From JBDGPU01 sp042219525 (lineage in GTDB: Archaea > Halobacteriota > Halobacteria > Halobacteriales > Haloferacaceae): a stretch of 62,882 nt of DNA. The stretch covers positions 1 through 62,882 of the forward strand of contig JBDGPU010000054.1 of the NCBI GenBank assembly GCA_042219525.1, written 5' to 3'. Positions 8,922-16,590 of the stretch are shown here, in pieces (positions within the stretch are counted from its first letter, which is position 1; the number at the start of each line of letters is the position of its first letter). A program made the translations under genes and the position numbers. The notes under the pieces are model-generated. The model worked only from the letters and a program-made list of their open reading frames with translations, was not told where the DNA came from and searched no databases.

Positions 8922-10016
8922 ATGAGCGACGACCTCGACGCGAACGAGTCCGAGGAGGCCGGCGGGGGCGAGGCCGACCACACTGGTGACGAGACGGCGG
9001 AGACGCCGTCGCACGACTCCCATCGCGAGGAGTTCTCCGAGGAACCCCTCGCGCACGCCGAGACTCGCGCGGGGATGACCGTGAGCGAGCTGGTCGAGCA
9101 GTACGGCCACGCCGGCATCGGGGCGGAGTCGGTCCACGAGGCGGGCGACGTGCTCGCGGACATGTTCGGCGACGACGACTGTACCGTCTTCCTCTCGCTC
9201 GCGGGCGCGATGGTGCCCGCGGGCATGCGACGCATCGTCGCCGAACTCATCCGCGACGGCTACGTCGACGCGCTGGTCACCACCGGCGCGAACCTCACGC
9301 ACGACGCCATCGAGGCCATCGGCGGGAAACACCACCACGGTCGCGACCGCGACCCCGAAAAGACCCTCCGCGAGCACGACGAGCAGCTCCGTGACGAGGA
9401 GGTCGACCGCATCTACAACGTCTACCTGCCGCAGGAACACTTCGCGCTATTCGAGGCGCACCTTCGCGACGAGGTGTTCCCGGTTCTCGACGAGGAGGGA
9501 ACCGTCTCCATCGCGCGCCTCTGTGAGGAGCTCGGGCGCGCCAACAGCGAGGTGAACGAGGCGGAGGACGTCGACGAGGCACCGGGGATCGCCGCGGCGG
9601 CCTACGAGCACGACGTGCCCATCTACTGCCCGGCCGTGCAGGACTCCGTGCTGGGTCTGCAAGCGTGGATGTACAGCCAGACCGGCGAGTTCACGCTCGA
9701 CGCGCTGGCGGACATGACGCCGCTGACGGACCTCGCGTTCGAGGCCGACGACGCCGGCTGTCTCCTCGTCGGCGGCGGCGTGCCGAAGAACTTCACCCTC
9801 CAGACGATGCTCGTCACGCCCCGAGCGTACGACTACGCCGTGCAGGTGACGATGGATCCGGAGGCCACCGGCGGGCTCTCGGGGGCGACGCTCGAGGAAG
9901 CGCGCTCGTGGGGGAAACTGGAGAAGGACGCGCGCAACGCCTCCGTCTACGGCGACGCGACCGTCATGCTCCCGATGCTCGTTGCGGCCGCTCGCGAGCG
10001 CGTCGAGCTGTCGTAA
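8922..10016 (+). CDS. dhs: Deoxyhypusine synthase
   Basis: The 364-residue enzyme transfers the aminobutyl group of spermidine (or, in archaea with agmatine, possibly a related polyamine) to a lysine of translation factor aIF5A. Visible family motifs are FLSLAGAMVPAGMRRIV near residue 90, VTTGANLTHDAIEAIGG near 115 and GGGVPKNF near 287, containing the catalytic lysine. Near the C-terminus SGATLEEARSWGKLEKDA and YGDATVMLPML are typical. An acidic N-terminal extension of about 45 residues is a halophilic addition. A CTTTTCAAAC box lies about 27 bp upstream. Confidence 0.92.
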   Translation: MSDDLDANESEEAGGGEADHTGDETAETPSHDSHREEFSEEPLAHAETRAGMTVSELVEQYGHAGIGAESVHEAGDVLADMFGDDDCTVFLSLAGAMVPAGMRRIVAELIRDGYVDALVTTGANLTHDAIEAIGGKHHHGRDRDPEKTLREHDEQLRDEEVDRIYNVYLPQEHFALFEAHLRDEVFPVLDEEGTVSIARLCEELGRANSEVNEAEDVDEAPGIAAAAYEHDVPIYCPAVQDSVLGLQAWMYSQTGEFTLDALADMTPLTDLAFEADDAGCLLVGGGVPKNFTLQTMLVTPRAYDYAVQVTMDPEATGGLSGATLEEARSWGKLEKDARNASVYGDATVMLPMLVAAARERVELS

Positions 10017-10019
10017 CGG

Positions 10020-10664
10020 TCAGCGAGGCTTTCCGTGGCGACCGGGCTTCAGTATCTCGTCCACCTGTTCGAGCGTCGCGGCCTCGCTCCGAGAGTTGTC
10101 GACGACGCCGTGTTGGACCTCGATCCGGTCGAACTCTCGACGGAACTTGCGGTGGATTTCGAAGTCGGCGTCGCTGAGCCCATCGCGGTTCGCGATCCGT
10201 CTCTCCACGACCGACTCGTCGCACTCGACTTTGATCGTCCGGAACGGCACGCCGGCAGCCCGCGCGAGTCCCTGCGCGTTCCGGCGCGTACGACGGCGCT
10301 TGAAGGTCGCATCGAGAACGACCGACTCCTCGTCGGCGAGTCGCGTGGCTGCCCGAGCGAGCAGTTCGCGGTAGACAGCGCGGCTCTCCGCCTCGGTGTA
10401 CTTGGGCTCCGGGAAGAGATCCTTCCGGACGGCGTCCGTTCGAAGCACGTCGCCGTCGACCAGCCTGGCGACTCTGTTTGCGACGGTCGTTTTTCCGACG
10501 CCCGGGAGCCCGCAGACGACGACCAGTTGCGGTCCCGCGTCGCCGACGGCGGAAGGGTCGCGGTCGGTGTCGATGGGTGCGTCGATATCGCGCGACGGAC
10601 CGTCAGCTTCGGACGACGCGTCGTCCGGCGGCGTGGACTCGTCGCGGCTCACGAGGGCGGCCAC
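10020..10664 (-). CDS. P-loop kinase of the small AAA/zeta-like type
   Basis: The frame contains VVCGLPGVGKTTVANRVARL, a Walker A motif, then DVLRTDAVRKDLFP and SVVLDATFKRRRTRRNAQ. This is the layout of predicted small-molecule or RNA kinases with a lid and a DATF segment. I place the start at GTG 10664; GTG 10652 is an alternative. The open frame runs much further upstream, but that part overlaps the divergent zinc-ribbon gene and looks like antisense. The stop lies three bases after the convergent deoxyhypusine synthase stop. Substrate unknown. Confidence 0.68.
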   Translation of the reverse strand: MAALVSRDESTPPDDASSEADGPSRDIDAPIDTDRDPSAVGDAGPQLVVVCGLPGVGKTTVANRVARLVDGDVLRTDAVRKDLFPEPKYTEAESRAVYRELLARAATRLADEESVVLDATFKRRRTRRNAQGLARAAGVPFRTIKVECDESVVERRIANRDGLSDADFEIHRKFRREFDRIEVQHGVVDNSRSEAATLEQVDEILKPGRHGKPR

Positions 10665-10769
10665 CTCCGAGGGGCGGCACGCGGGGAAGGGGCCATCGAG
10701 TGCACCTTTCGGAATCGCGGTGAAATAGATTTCCCTGCGGTCGACGACTGCAGCCTTGCAGCAACCCCG

Positions 10770-10778
10770 AATATTAAT
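10770..10778 (+). promoter_or_regulatory. TATA-like box for the 10803 gene
   Basis: AATATTAAT is centred about 29 bp upstream of ATG 10803. Because it is nearly symmetric it could also serve the divergent kinase gene. Confidence 0.5.
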
Positions 10779-10802
10779 CGGTTGGCAATCGTTTGCAACC
10801 CT

Positions 10803-11012
10803 ATGGACTGTCCATCGTGCGGCGGCGAACTCGTCCCGTTCACCGAACTTCCGGACGACGTCCGGGAGCGACTCGAGGCGGACGGCGGCCGACAGCGCCA
10901 GTCGGTCGCGCACCGGCGGCGGAAGCACACCGCCTGTCCCGACTGCACCCTCGAGATTCACGGCTGTGGCCAGCCGTACGCGCTCCCGCCGGAAGCGACG
11001 GCGACGCAGTAG
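10803..11012 (+). CDS. Small zinc-ribbon protein
   Basis: The 69-residue product starts MDCPSCGGELVPFTELPDD and later has TACPDCTLEIHGCGQPY. The CPSC and CPDC pairs, about 40 residues apart, form a probable four-cysteine zinc site; an extra Cys lies in HGCG. The ATG has a good TATA box about 29 bp upstream. The open frame extends far upstream, but only this part has the right composition. Function unknown; small CPxC proteins are common in haloarchaea. Confidence 0.75.
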   Translation: MDCPSCGGELVPFTELPDDVRERLEADGGRQRQSVAHRRRKHTACPDCTLEIHGCGQPYALPPEATATQ

Positions 11013-11048
11013 CTCGGGACGCAACCTCGTCGCCTCGAGCGCGCTGTA

Positions 11049-11318
11049 TCAGACGCCTTCGACAGTTTTCCGGTATTCCTTCACGTGGTCGAGCGCTCGT
11101 TCGACGCGGTCGGCGACCTCGTCCGACCCTTCATCCACGAATTCGCGGAGCGCGTGCTCCAGTCGGGCGAGGCGACCGTGGTCCGGCCCCTCGCTGCGGG
11201 TCGCGAGGTCGGCGACGGTTTCGCCTTTCTCGACGAGGTCGTCCGCCAGTGCTGGCGACGCGACGTCAGCAGCGTCGTGCAGCGCGTCGCTTGCGGCTTC
11301 CAGTTCCGGTCTGGACAT
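11049..11318 (-). CDS. Small helical haloarchaeal protein with GPDHGRLAR signature
   Basis: The 89-residue protein is predicted to be nearly all alpha-helix and is rich in Ala, Glu and Asp. The segment EGPDHGRLARLEHALREF in the middle matches a group of roughly 90-residue haloarchaeal proteins of unknown function that I recall (DUF7553-like). There are no cysteines and no membrane segment. It is convergent with the zinc-ribbon gene. Confidence 0.7.
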   Translation of the reverse strand: MSRPELEAASDALHDAADVASPALADDLVEKGETVADLATRSEGPDHGRLARLEHALREFVDEGSDEVADRVERALDHVKEYRKTVEGV

Positions 11319-11510
11319 GATTCTAGTTCGACGTTACGCGAGCACGGTAGTAATACCCACGGTAGCAACAGTCACGATCGGCAAGAAGCCGTCCGACATG
11401 AACTTTTATGATGTTTACGGCGCGACGGTGTGTCGTGAACGCATCCGTAGTACACGAGTGACTCCGATTCACGCGAGCAGCGCCCGTTGACCGATTCGCG
11501 CACCTCCCAG

Positions 11511-11732
11511 ATGTCCACAAACGCGACAGCCACCGACAGCACCACCGCGAGCGACGATTACTTCGACGCCTCCACCGGGACCCACCACCCGATGGCGGAG
11601 GCGGACGTGGCGGCGAAAGTGGACTCGCTTACCGCGGCGGAGGCTGTGGCGGCGTCACCGTCGCCGTTCGACACGAAGGCGACGAAGCGGCTCCCGAACA
11701 CGACCGACGGGGAGAATCAGGTCGTTCGCTAG
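11511..11732 (+). CDS. Hypothetical 73-residue protein
   Basis: Starting at ATG 11511, the frame encodes a Thr/Ala/Asp-rich product containing DDYFDASTGTHHPMAEADVA and SPFDTKATKRLPNTTDGE. The composition is acidic and plausible for a halophile, and the frame ends before a hairpin at 11758. No family is recognised. A GTG start slightly upstream (11487) is less likely. Confidence 0.5.
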   Translation: MSTNATATDSTTASDDYFDASTGTHHPMAEADVAAKVDSLTAAEAVAASPSPFDTKATKRLPNTTDGENQVVR

Positions 11733-11757
11733 GCGGCGTGAGGTCTGAGCGTTTAAG

Positions 11758-11786
11758 CGGCCGCGCGACGTAGGGTCGCGTGGCCG
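11758..11786. other. 12-bp hairpin after a TTTAAG box
   Basis: CGGCCGCGCGAC (11758-11769) pairs with GTCGCGTGGCCG (11775-11786), with one G-U pair and a five-base loop. TTTAAG lies directly upstream at 11752-11757. It could be a processing or termination structure after the 11511 gene or the start of a small RNA. Confidence 0.45.
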
Positions 11787-11934
11787 ATGACGAATCACCG
11801 CTCCGAGCCGGCTCGGCACCGGTGACGACGAGCCCTATGAGTGCCGAGGCCGTTTCCATTCATTTAGCCTCGGATTTGAGCTGCTTTCTTGCCGGCTGTA
11901 ATGCGCAATATCTCGACTGAGGGGGGTGGACGCG

Positions 11935-11942
11935 GATTTATG
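11935..11942 (+). promoter_or_regulatory. TATA-like box of the toxin-antitoxin operon
   Basis: GATTTATG is centred about 28 bp upstream of the antitoxin ATG at 11967. No obvious palindromic operator is seen next to it. Confidence 0.5.
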
Positions 11943-11966
11943 AAGGAAGAGAAGCTATTGTAAAGT

Positions 11967-12218
11967 ATGGCCGCCGAAATTTCCGACCGCGTTCGAGAGA
12001 TCGCGGAGGCCCGCGACCTCCCGGAATCCGAAGTCTTCGAGCGGGCTCTCGAGCGGGGACTCGAAGATCTATGGGAGGGACTCGTACTCAAGAAGTATCT
12101 CGATGGCGAGATCGATCGGGAGGAAGCCGTCGAACAGGTCGGTCGAACGAAAGTCGAGCGTGCGGAGCGGGAGCAGGAAATCGTTGCGGAGGACGTCGAC
12201 TGGGGCCTTAACGCGTGA
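11967..12218 (+). CDS. Antitoxin-like protein upstream of a PIN-domain toxin
   Basis: The 83-residue protein begins MAAEISDRVREIAEARDLPE, compatible with a short ribbon-helix-helix or helical DNA-binding N-terminus. It continues with highly charged helices ending VAEDVDWGLNA. It overlaps the PIN gene by GTGA at 12215-12218, so the two are translated together. That arrangement is standard for type II VapB/VapC-like pairs, where the first product neutralises the nuclease and autoregulates the operon. The antitoxin role is inferred from context, not from a diagnostic motif. Confidence 0.72.
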   Translation: MAAEISDRVREIAEARDLPESEVFERALERGLEDLWEGLVLKKYLDGEIDREEAVEQVGRTKVERAEREQEIVAEDVDWGLNA

Positions 12219-12685
12219 CGTTCGCAGCAGTGTCGGACGCAGGACCGATAATCCACCTCTCCGAGATAGCTTCTCTCGAGTTACTCACAGTTTTCGACGA
12301 ACTCCAGATACCCGAGACAGTTCACGCCGAGGTCGAGTCCGGAGGTATTCCGGACGGGTTACCTGACATCTCATATCAACTCGTCGAAGCAGAGACATCC
12401 AATGAACCGCAGTGTGATCTTGATCCAGGAGAACGTGCCGCGTTAGCAGTTGCAGAAAAGCAGGATTCGGTTCTTCTGACAGACGACCTCGCTGCTCGCG
12501 AGGCTGCTACAACTGTTGATATCGAAGTCCATGGCTCGATCGGCGTAATTGCCCTCGGATACGCCAACGGTTTGATTGATAAAAAGGAAGCGACAGCGAG
12601 CATGCACGCACTCCAACGCGAAACTAGCCTCTTCGTAACTGACGCCGTCGTCGAACGCGGTGTCGAGTTACTGGAAGGACATTGA
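12215..12685 (+). CDS. PIN-domain toxin, DUF3368 type (VapC-like ribonuclease)
   Basis: The 156-residue product starts at GTG overlapping the antitoxin stop. VSDAGPIIHLSEI supplies the first conserved Asp, LDPGERAALAVAE the conserved Glu, and SVLLTDDLAAREAA the Asp pair: together the acidic Mg-binding site of PIN ribonucleases. The rest matches DUF3368-type PIN proteins, including GSIGVIALGYANGLI. It probably cleaves RNA when released from its antitoxin. Base composition drops clearly compared with the neighbours (AT-rich codons from about 12230 to 12690), which suggests horizontal acquisition. Confidence 0.85.
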   Translation: MTFAAVSDAGPIIHLSEIASLELLTVFDELQIPETVHAEVESGGIPDGLPDISYQLVEAETSNEPQCDLDPGERAALAVAEKQDSVLLTDDLAAREAATTVDIEVHGSIGVIALGYANGLIDKKEATASMHALQRETSLFVTDAVVERGVELLEGH

Positions 12686-12789
12686 GGAATCATGCACAAA
12701 AACGTCCTTTCACAACCGGATTTCAGAGACCGTTTCACTTTCAGTGCGGTAGGAAATAAGTTATCCTCAGTCGGAACCTACCCAGTAGT

Positions 12790-12903
12790 ATGACATTTAA
12801 AGGTGGTTCGACTTGGACGACCTGTCCCCATTGTGATGAAAAGCAGAAAGTTTCGGGAGGTTGGGTGACCTGTCGCAATTGCGACGAAAGCTTCCACACC
12901 TGA
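12790..12903 (+). CDS. 37-residue zinc-finger microprotein
   Basis: A very short gene reads MTFKGGSTWTTCPHCDEK, then about ten residues, then VTCRNCDESFHT and a stop. The CPHC and CRNC knuckles, 17 residues apart, can bind one zinc. A GGAAATAAGTTATCC stretch lies about 30-40 bp upstream of ATG 12790. The stop at 12901-12903 is seven bases before the next ATG, so it may lead the DUF488 gene. Small proteins with two CPxCG-like motifs are known regulators in some haloarchaea; function here is unknown. Confidence 0.75.
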   Translation: MTFKGGSTWTTCPHCDEKQKVSGGWVTCRNCDESFHT

Positions 12904-12909
12904 CCGACC

Positions 12910-13347
12910 ATGACCGATCACGGCCAGGTGCGCGACACCTACGTCGCCGCCATCCAGCACGACAAGGTCGACCTCGCGGGCGACGAGCTGCTCGTCGGCG
13001 TCGTCCGTCGACCACACTCGTGGTTCCACGGGCAGGTCGACGAGAACCGACCGGCGCTGGCCCCGCCGGAAGATCTCCTCGACGAGTTCAAGGAGCGCGC
13101 GTCGACGCTGGAAGCCGAGGGGCGGTCGGACCGGGCGGCCCACAACGAGGCGTGGGACGCCGTCGACTTCGACGCCCGCTATCGGGAGTACCTCGCGGAG
13201 TCGACCGACGCCCGGGAGGCGATGACGGACCTGACGGAGCGACTGGCCGCCGGCGACGACGTCGTCTTAGTCTGCTACGAGAACACCGACGAAAAGCGGT
13301 GTCACCGAACGCTGCTGCGGGAGGAACTCGAGCCCGAACCCCGGTGA
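12910..13347 (+). CDS. DUF488 family protein
   Basis: The 145-residue protein ends with VVLVCYENTDEKRCHRTLLR, the conserved C-terminal signature of DUF488 proteins (Cys, then Glu, then CHR). The N-terminal strand VGVVRRPHSWFHGQVDENRP also fits. The family is widespread and uncharacterised. It follows the zinc microprotein by six bases, suggesting a two-gene operon. Confidence 0.82.
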   Translation: MTDHGQVRDTYVAAIQHDKVDLAGDELLVGVVRRPHSWFHGQVDENRPALAPPEDLLDEFKERASTLEAEGRSDRAAHNEAWDAVDFDARYREYLAESTDAREAMTDLTERLAAGDDVVLVCYENTDEKRCHRTLLREELEPEPR

Positions 13348-13435
13348 CCGGTCGGACAATCACCGTCGGTGAGACAGTTCGTGAGGGATCGACGATCGTG
13401 GTAAACACAGTTCAGATCCGGGGTAGATAGTAGCA

Positions 13436-13445
13436 CCTTTATACA
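13436..13445 (+). promoter_or_regulatory. TATA box of the mqo gene
   Basis: CCTTTATACA lies about 62 bp upstream of ATG 13503. Transcription would start near 13468, giving an unusually long leader for this genome. Confidence 0.5.
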
Positions 13446-13456
13446 CTGAGTCACGC

Positions 13457-13498
13457 GTTTCTCAGGAAGAAGTTCCCCTTGCGAACCCCCTGAGAGAC
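13457..13498 (+). promoter_or_regulatory. Inverted repeat in the mqo leader
   Basis: GTTTCTCAGG (13457-13466) pairs with CCTGAGAGAC (13489-13498), nine or ten of ten positions. Inside it GTTC and GAAC form a second short stem. The structure ends five bases before the start codon. Depending on the true transcription start, the 5' arm may lie at or just upstream of +1, so it could be either an operator or an mRNA hairpin. Confidence 0.5.
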
Positions 13499-13502
13499 AA
13501 AC

Positions 13503-14894
13503 ATGGCGGAAGAATACGACCTCATCATCGTTGGCGGCGGCATCAGTGGCGCATCGTTGTTGTACACCGTTTCGAAGTTCACCGACGTCGAGAGCGTCGC
13601 GCTGTTCGAGAAGGAGGAGGAGATCGCGGCGATCAACTCCGACCACACGAACAACTCCCAGACGCTCCACTTCGGCGACATCGAGACCAACTACACCCTC
13701 GAGAAGGCCGAGGAGGTGAAGGAGGGTGCGGAGCTGCTCGCCGGCTTCCTCGAGAACGAGGACCCCGACCGGTCGTTCCACGATCGTCGTAGTAAGATGG
13801 TGCTCGCGGTCGGCGAAGAGGAAGTCGAGCAGCTCGAGGCCCGCTATCACGAGGAGGGCTTCGGCGACCTCTTCCCCAAACTGGAGCTCATCGACCGCGA
13901 GGAGATCGCGGAGATCGAACCGAAGGTCGTCGAGGGCCGCGATCCCGACGTGGAGCTGCGCGCGCTCCAGACGCCCGACGGCTACGTCGTCGACTACGGC
14001 CGAGTTGCGCAGACGTTCGTCGAGCAGGCGCGCGAGGAGGCCGGCGTCGACGTGTACACGGGCACCGGCGTCGAGGACGTGACCCGGGCCCCGGACGGCT
14101 ACACGATCACGACCGAGGACGGCCCGTACAGCTGTGACGCGGCCGTCGTCGCCGCGGGCTCGCACAGCCTCCAGATCGCGAAGGAGCTCGGCTACGGCGA
14201 GGACCTCGTGCTCCTGCCCGTCGCCGGGAGCTTCTTCCTCGCCGAGAACTTCCTGAACGGGAAGGTGTACACGCTGCAGATGAAGAAGCTCCCGTTCGCC
14301 GCCGTCCACGGCGACGCCGACGTCCACGACGACTCCATCACGCGCTTCGGCCCGACCGCGAAGCTCGTCCCGACGCTGGAGCGAGGCCGTATCTCGACGG
14401 TCTCCGACTTCTTCGACGTGTTCGGGCTCAACGCCGCGTCGTTCCTGAGCTACGCGAACATCCTCTCGGATCGCATTCTGCTCCCCTACGTCCTCCGGAA
14501 CCTCGTGTACGACGTGCCGGAGGTCGGCCCCCGCACGTTCCTCCCGCACGTCCAGAAGGTCGTGCCGAGCGCGACCCTCGACGACATCGAGCGCGCCGAA
14601 GGCTACGGCGGCGTCCGCCCGCAGATCGTCGACACCAGCGAGAAATCCCTCGACATGGGCGAGGCGAAGCTTACGGGTGAGGACATAATCTTCAACATCA
14701 CGCCCTCGCCCGGCGCGTCGACGTGCCTGAAGAACGCGATGCGGGACACCCACACCGTCATGGAGTTCCTCGGCGACGAGTACTCGTTCGACGAGGAATC
14801 GTTCCGCGCCGAAACTATCGGCAACTTCCCGCGAGCCGACGACGCGGTCGACGAGTCCGGCGGGGAGCCGGTCGCGCCGAGCGCCGACGACTAA
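13503..14894 (+). CDS. mqo: Malate:quinone oxidoreductase (FAD-dependent)
   Basis: The 463-residue flavoprotein begins with the dinucleotide-binding motif LIIVGGGISGASLLYTVSKF. It continues with INSDHTNNSQTLHFGDIETN, which matches the Mqo subgroup of Helicobacter-like enzymes that I know. A C-terminal FNITPSPGASTCLKNAM segment also fits. The enzyme oxidises malate to oxaloacetate and passes electrons to the quinone pool at the membrane face, bypassing NAD-linked malate dehydrogenase. An acidic tail is halophilic. It has its own promoter with an inverted repeat in the leader. Other 2-hydroxyacid substrates cannot be fully excluded. Confidence 0.83.
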   Translation: MAEEYDLIIVGGGISGASLLYTVSKFTDVESVALFEKEEEIAAINSDHTNNSQTLHFGDIETNYTLEKAEEVKEGAELLAGFLENEDPDRSFHDRRSKMVLAVGEEEVEQLEARYHEEGFGDLFPKLELIDREEIAEIEPKVVEGRDPDVELRALQTPDGYVVDYGRVAQTFVEQAREEAGVDVYTGTGVEDVTRAPDGYTITTEDGPYSCDAAVVAAGSHSLQIAKELGYGEDLVLLPVAGSFFLAENFLNGKVYTLQMKKLPFAAVHGDADVHDDSITRFGPTAKLVPTLERGRISTVSDFFDVFGLNAASFLSYANILSDRILLPYVLRNLVYDVPEVGPRTFLPHVQKVVPSATLDDIERAEGYGGVRPQIVDTSEKSLDMGEAKLTGEDIIFNITPSPGASTCLKNAMRDTHTVMEFLGDEYSFDEESFRAETIGNFPRADDAVDESGGEPVAPSADD

Positions 14895-14985
14895 GATGGG
14901 CTCGGGCGAGTAGCCGGAACGCGAGCCGGCCCATCGGTTCGCCCGCGAACGGAACTTTTTGTGACGCCGCGCACAGAGGAAGCGT

Positions 14986-15384
14986 ATGACGCCGGAGTCG
15001 TTCTTCCACGTCGCCATCAAGACCGACGACCTCGACGCGAGCGAGGGGTTCTACAGGGAGCAGTTCGACGGCGAGGTCGTCGAGCGGGGGAGCGCAGCGG
15101 ACGGTGAGGGCGCGACAGCGGTGAACCACGTCGCGCTCGACGTCGCCGACAAGCTCGTCTACCTCTTCGACGAGGCGCCGTACGAGGCGGCCGGGCTGGT
15201 CGAGGAAGTTCCGACCGGCTTCCTCCACTTTGGCTACGTCGTGCCCGACGTGGCAAGCGCCCACGACAGACTGGCGGCGGCCGGTGTCGAGTTCGTCATG
15301 GAGCCGACGACGTTCGGCGACCTGCAGATCGCGTTTCTCACGGATCCGAGCGGCGTCCGGATCGAGCTCATCGAACACCTGTAG
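14986..15384 (+). CDS. VOC (glyoxalase/dioxygenase fold) protein
   Basis: The 132-residue protein has two beta-alpha-beta halves: FFHVAIKTDDLDASEGFYRE at the start and GFLHFGYVVPDVASAHDRLA from about residue 78. It ends LTDPSGVRIELIEHL. His in each half and the terminal Glu are positioned to bind a metal as in vicinal-oxygen-chelate enzymes. The reaction is unknown; methylglyoxal detoxification and ring cleavage both occur in the superfamily. Confidence 0.8.
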   Translation: MTPESFFHVAIKTDDLDASEGFYREQFDGEVVERGSAADGEGATAVNHVALDVADKLVYLFDEAPYEAAGLVEEVPTGFLHFGYVVPDVASAHDRLAAAGVEFVMEPTTFGDLQIAFLTDPSGVRIELIEHL

Positions 15385-15467
15385 GCGCGCGAGCCCCCGG
15401 GTCCCGGTGAGGTCGCTGTCGCTCCAGTCGCCACAGCTATCTTCCCTCTGCCTCGTGAAACCGCCTC

Positions 15468-16538
15468 GTGATGACGCCCACCGAGATCGGCTTGCGGCTA
15501 CTGGCCGGTACCCTGCTCATCCTCACGAACGGGTTCTTCGTCGCCATCGAATTCGCACTGACGCGCGTTCGCCAGTATCCCGAGGCCGAGTTCGACGAGC
15601 CGGGGCTCCGTCGCGCCTGGGAGATGACCGACGAGCTGGACATCTATCTGACGAGCTGCCAGGTCGGCATTACCGCGTCGAGCATCGCGGTCGGTATCGT
15701 CGCCGAGCCCGCGCTCGCCGCGCTCATCGAGCCGCTGTTCGAGAACACGGCGCTGGCGGCGGTCGGGGCCGGCGGGCTGATCGGCTTCGCGATCATCAAT
15801 CTCGTCCACCTGACCCACGGGGAGCAGACACCGACGTACCTCGGCGTCGAGCGCACGAAGTTCGTCTGTCGCTACGGCGCGAAGCCGCTGTACTGGTTCG
15901 CGCGACTCATCCGGCCGGTCATGTCCGTCGGCGACTCGGTGGCGAAGTGGACGTTGGGCCTGTTCGGCGTCGAGATGACCGGCGCCTGGCTCGAGACGGA
16001 GGAGGAGGTCATCGAGTCGCGGGCCCAGCTTCGCCATCGCCTGAGTTCGGTCCTCGAGCAGGGCGAGCTCTCTGAGGAGCGCCACGGCGAGGTGTTGAGC
16101 GCGCTGACCGCAGGGAGCCAGACCGTCGACGAGGTGATGGTCGACGTCGACGACGTGGTGTTCCTCTCGACCGAGGACTCCGTCGAGGAGAACCTCGGTC
16201 GGCTGTCGTCGGCTCCGCACACGCGCTATCCGCTCGTCGGCGAGGAGCCAGCGGAGTTCGAGGGCATCGTCTACATCCCGGCGGTGCTCGACGAGATCGA
16301 TGCACTCCGGAGCGGGGACACCACGTTCGAGGAGATCGCCGCGCCGCCGATGACGATCTCCGCCGACACGACCGTTAGCGACGCCATCGACCAGTTCCAG
16401 GCGGAGCGACAGGAGCTGGCGCTGGTGTTCTCGGAGGGAGAGGTCGTCGGGCTCGTCACTGCGACCGACGCGCTCGAGAGCGTCATGGGCGAGATCGAGG
16501 ATCCCCTCGACCAGCGTCACGAGACGACTCGGTCGTAG
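15468..16538 (+). CDS. CNNM/CorC-type transmembrane protein with CBS pair
   Basis: The 356-residue protein has an N-terminal CNNM (DUF21) membrane domain. It contains ILTNGFFVAIEFALTRVR at residues about 17-34, YLTSCQVGITASSIAVGIV near 60 and HLTHGEQTPTYLGVERT near 112. Residues about 220-345 form a CBS pair, with ISADTTVSDAIDQF and VVGLVTATDALESVMGEI. Relatives are implicated in Mg2+ or Na+ handling. The start could also be the second ATG at 15471. The C-terminal CorC_HlyC domain seen in long members is missing. Confidence 0.85.
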   Translation: MMTPTEIGLRLLAGTLLILTNGFFVAIEFALTRVRQYPEAEFDEPGLRRAWEMTDELDIYLTSCQVGITASSIAVGIVAEPALAALIEPLFENTALAAVGAGGLIGFAIINLVHLTHGEQTPTYLGVERTKFVCRYGAKPLYWFARLIRPVMSVGDSVAKWTLGLFGVEMTGAWLETEEEVIESRAQLRHRLSSVLEQGELSEERHGEVLSALTAGSQTVDEVMVDVDDVVFLSTEDSVEENLGRLSSAPHTRYPLVGEEPAEFEGIVYIPAVLDEIDALRSGDTTFEEIAAPPMTISADTTVSDAIDQFQAERQELALVFSEGEVVGLVTATDALESVMGEIEDPLDQRHETTRS

Positions 16539-16590
16539 GGCCGCGGTGGACCCACTCCGCGCACGGGGTGGGCGGGCACAACTACTTTAC

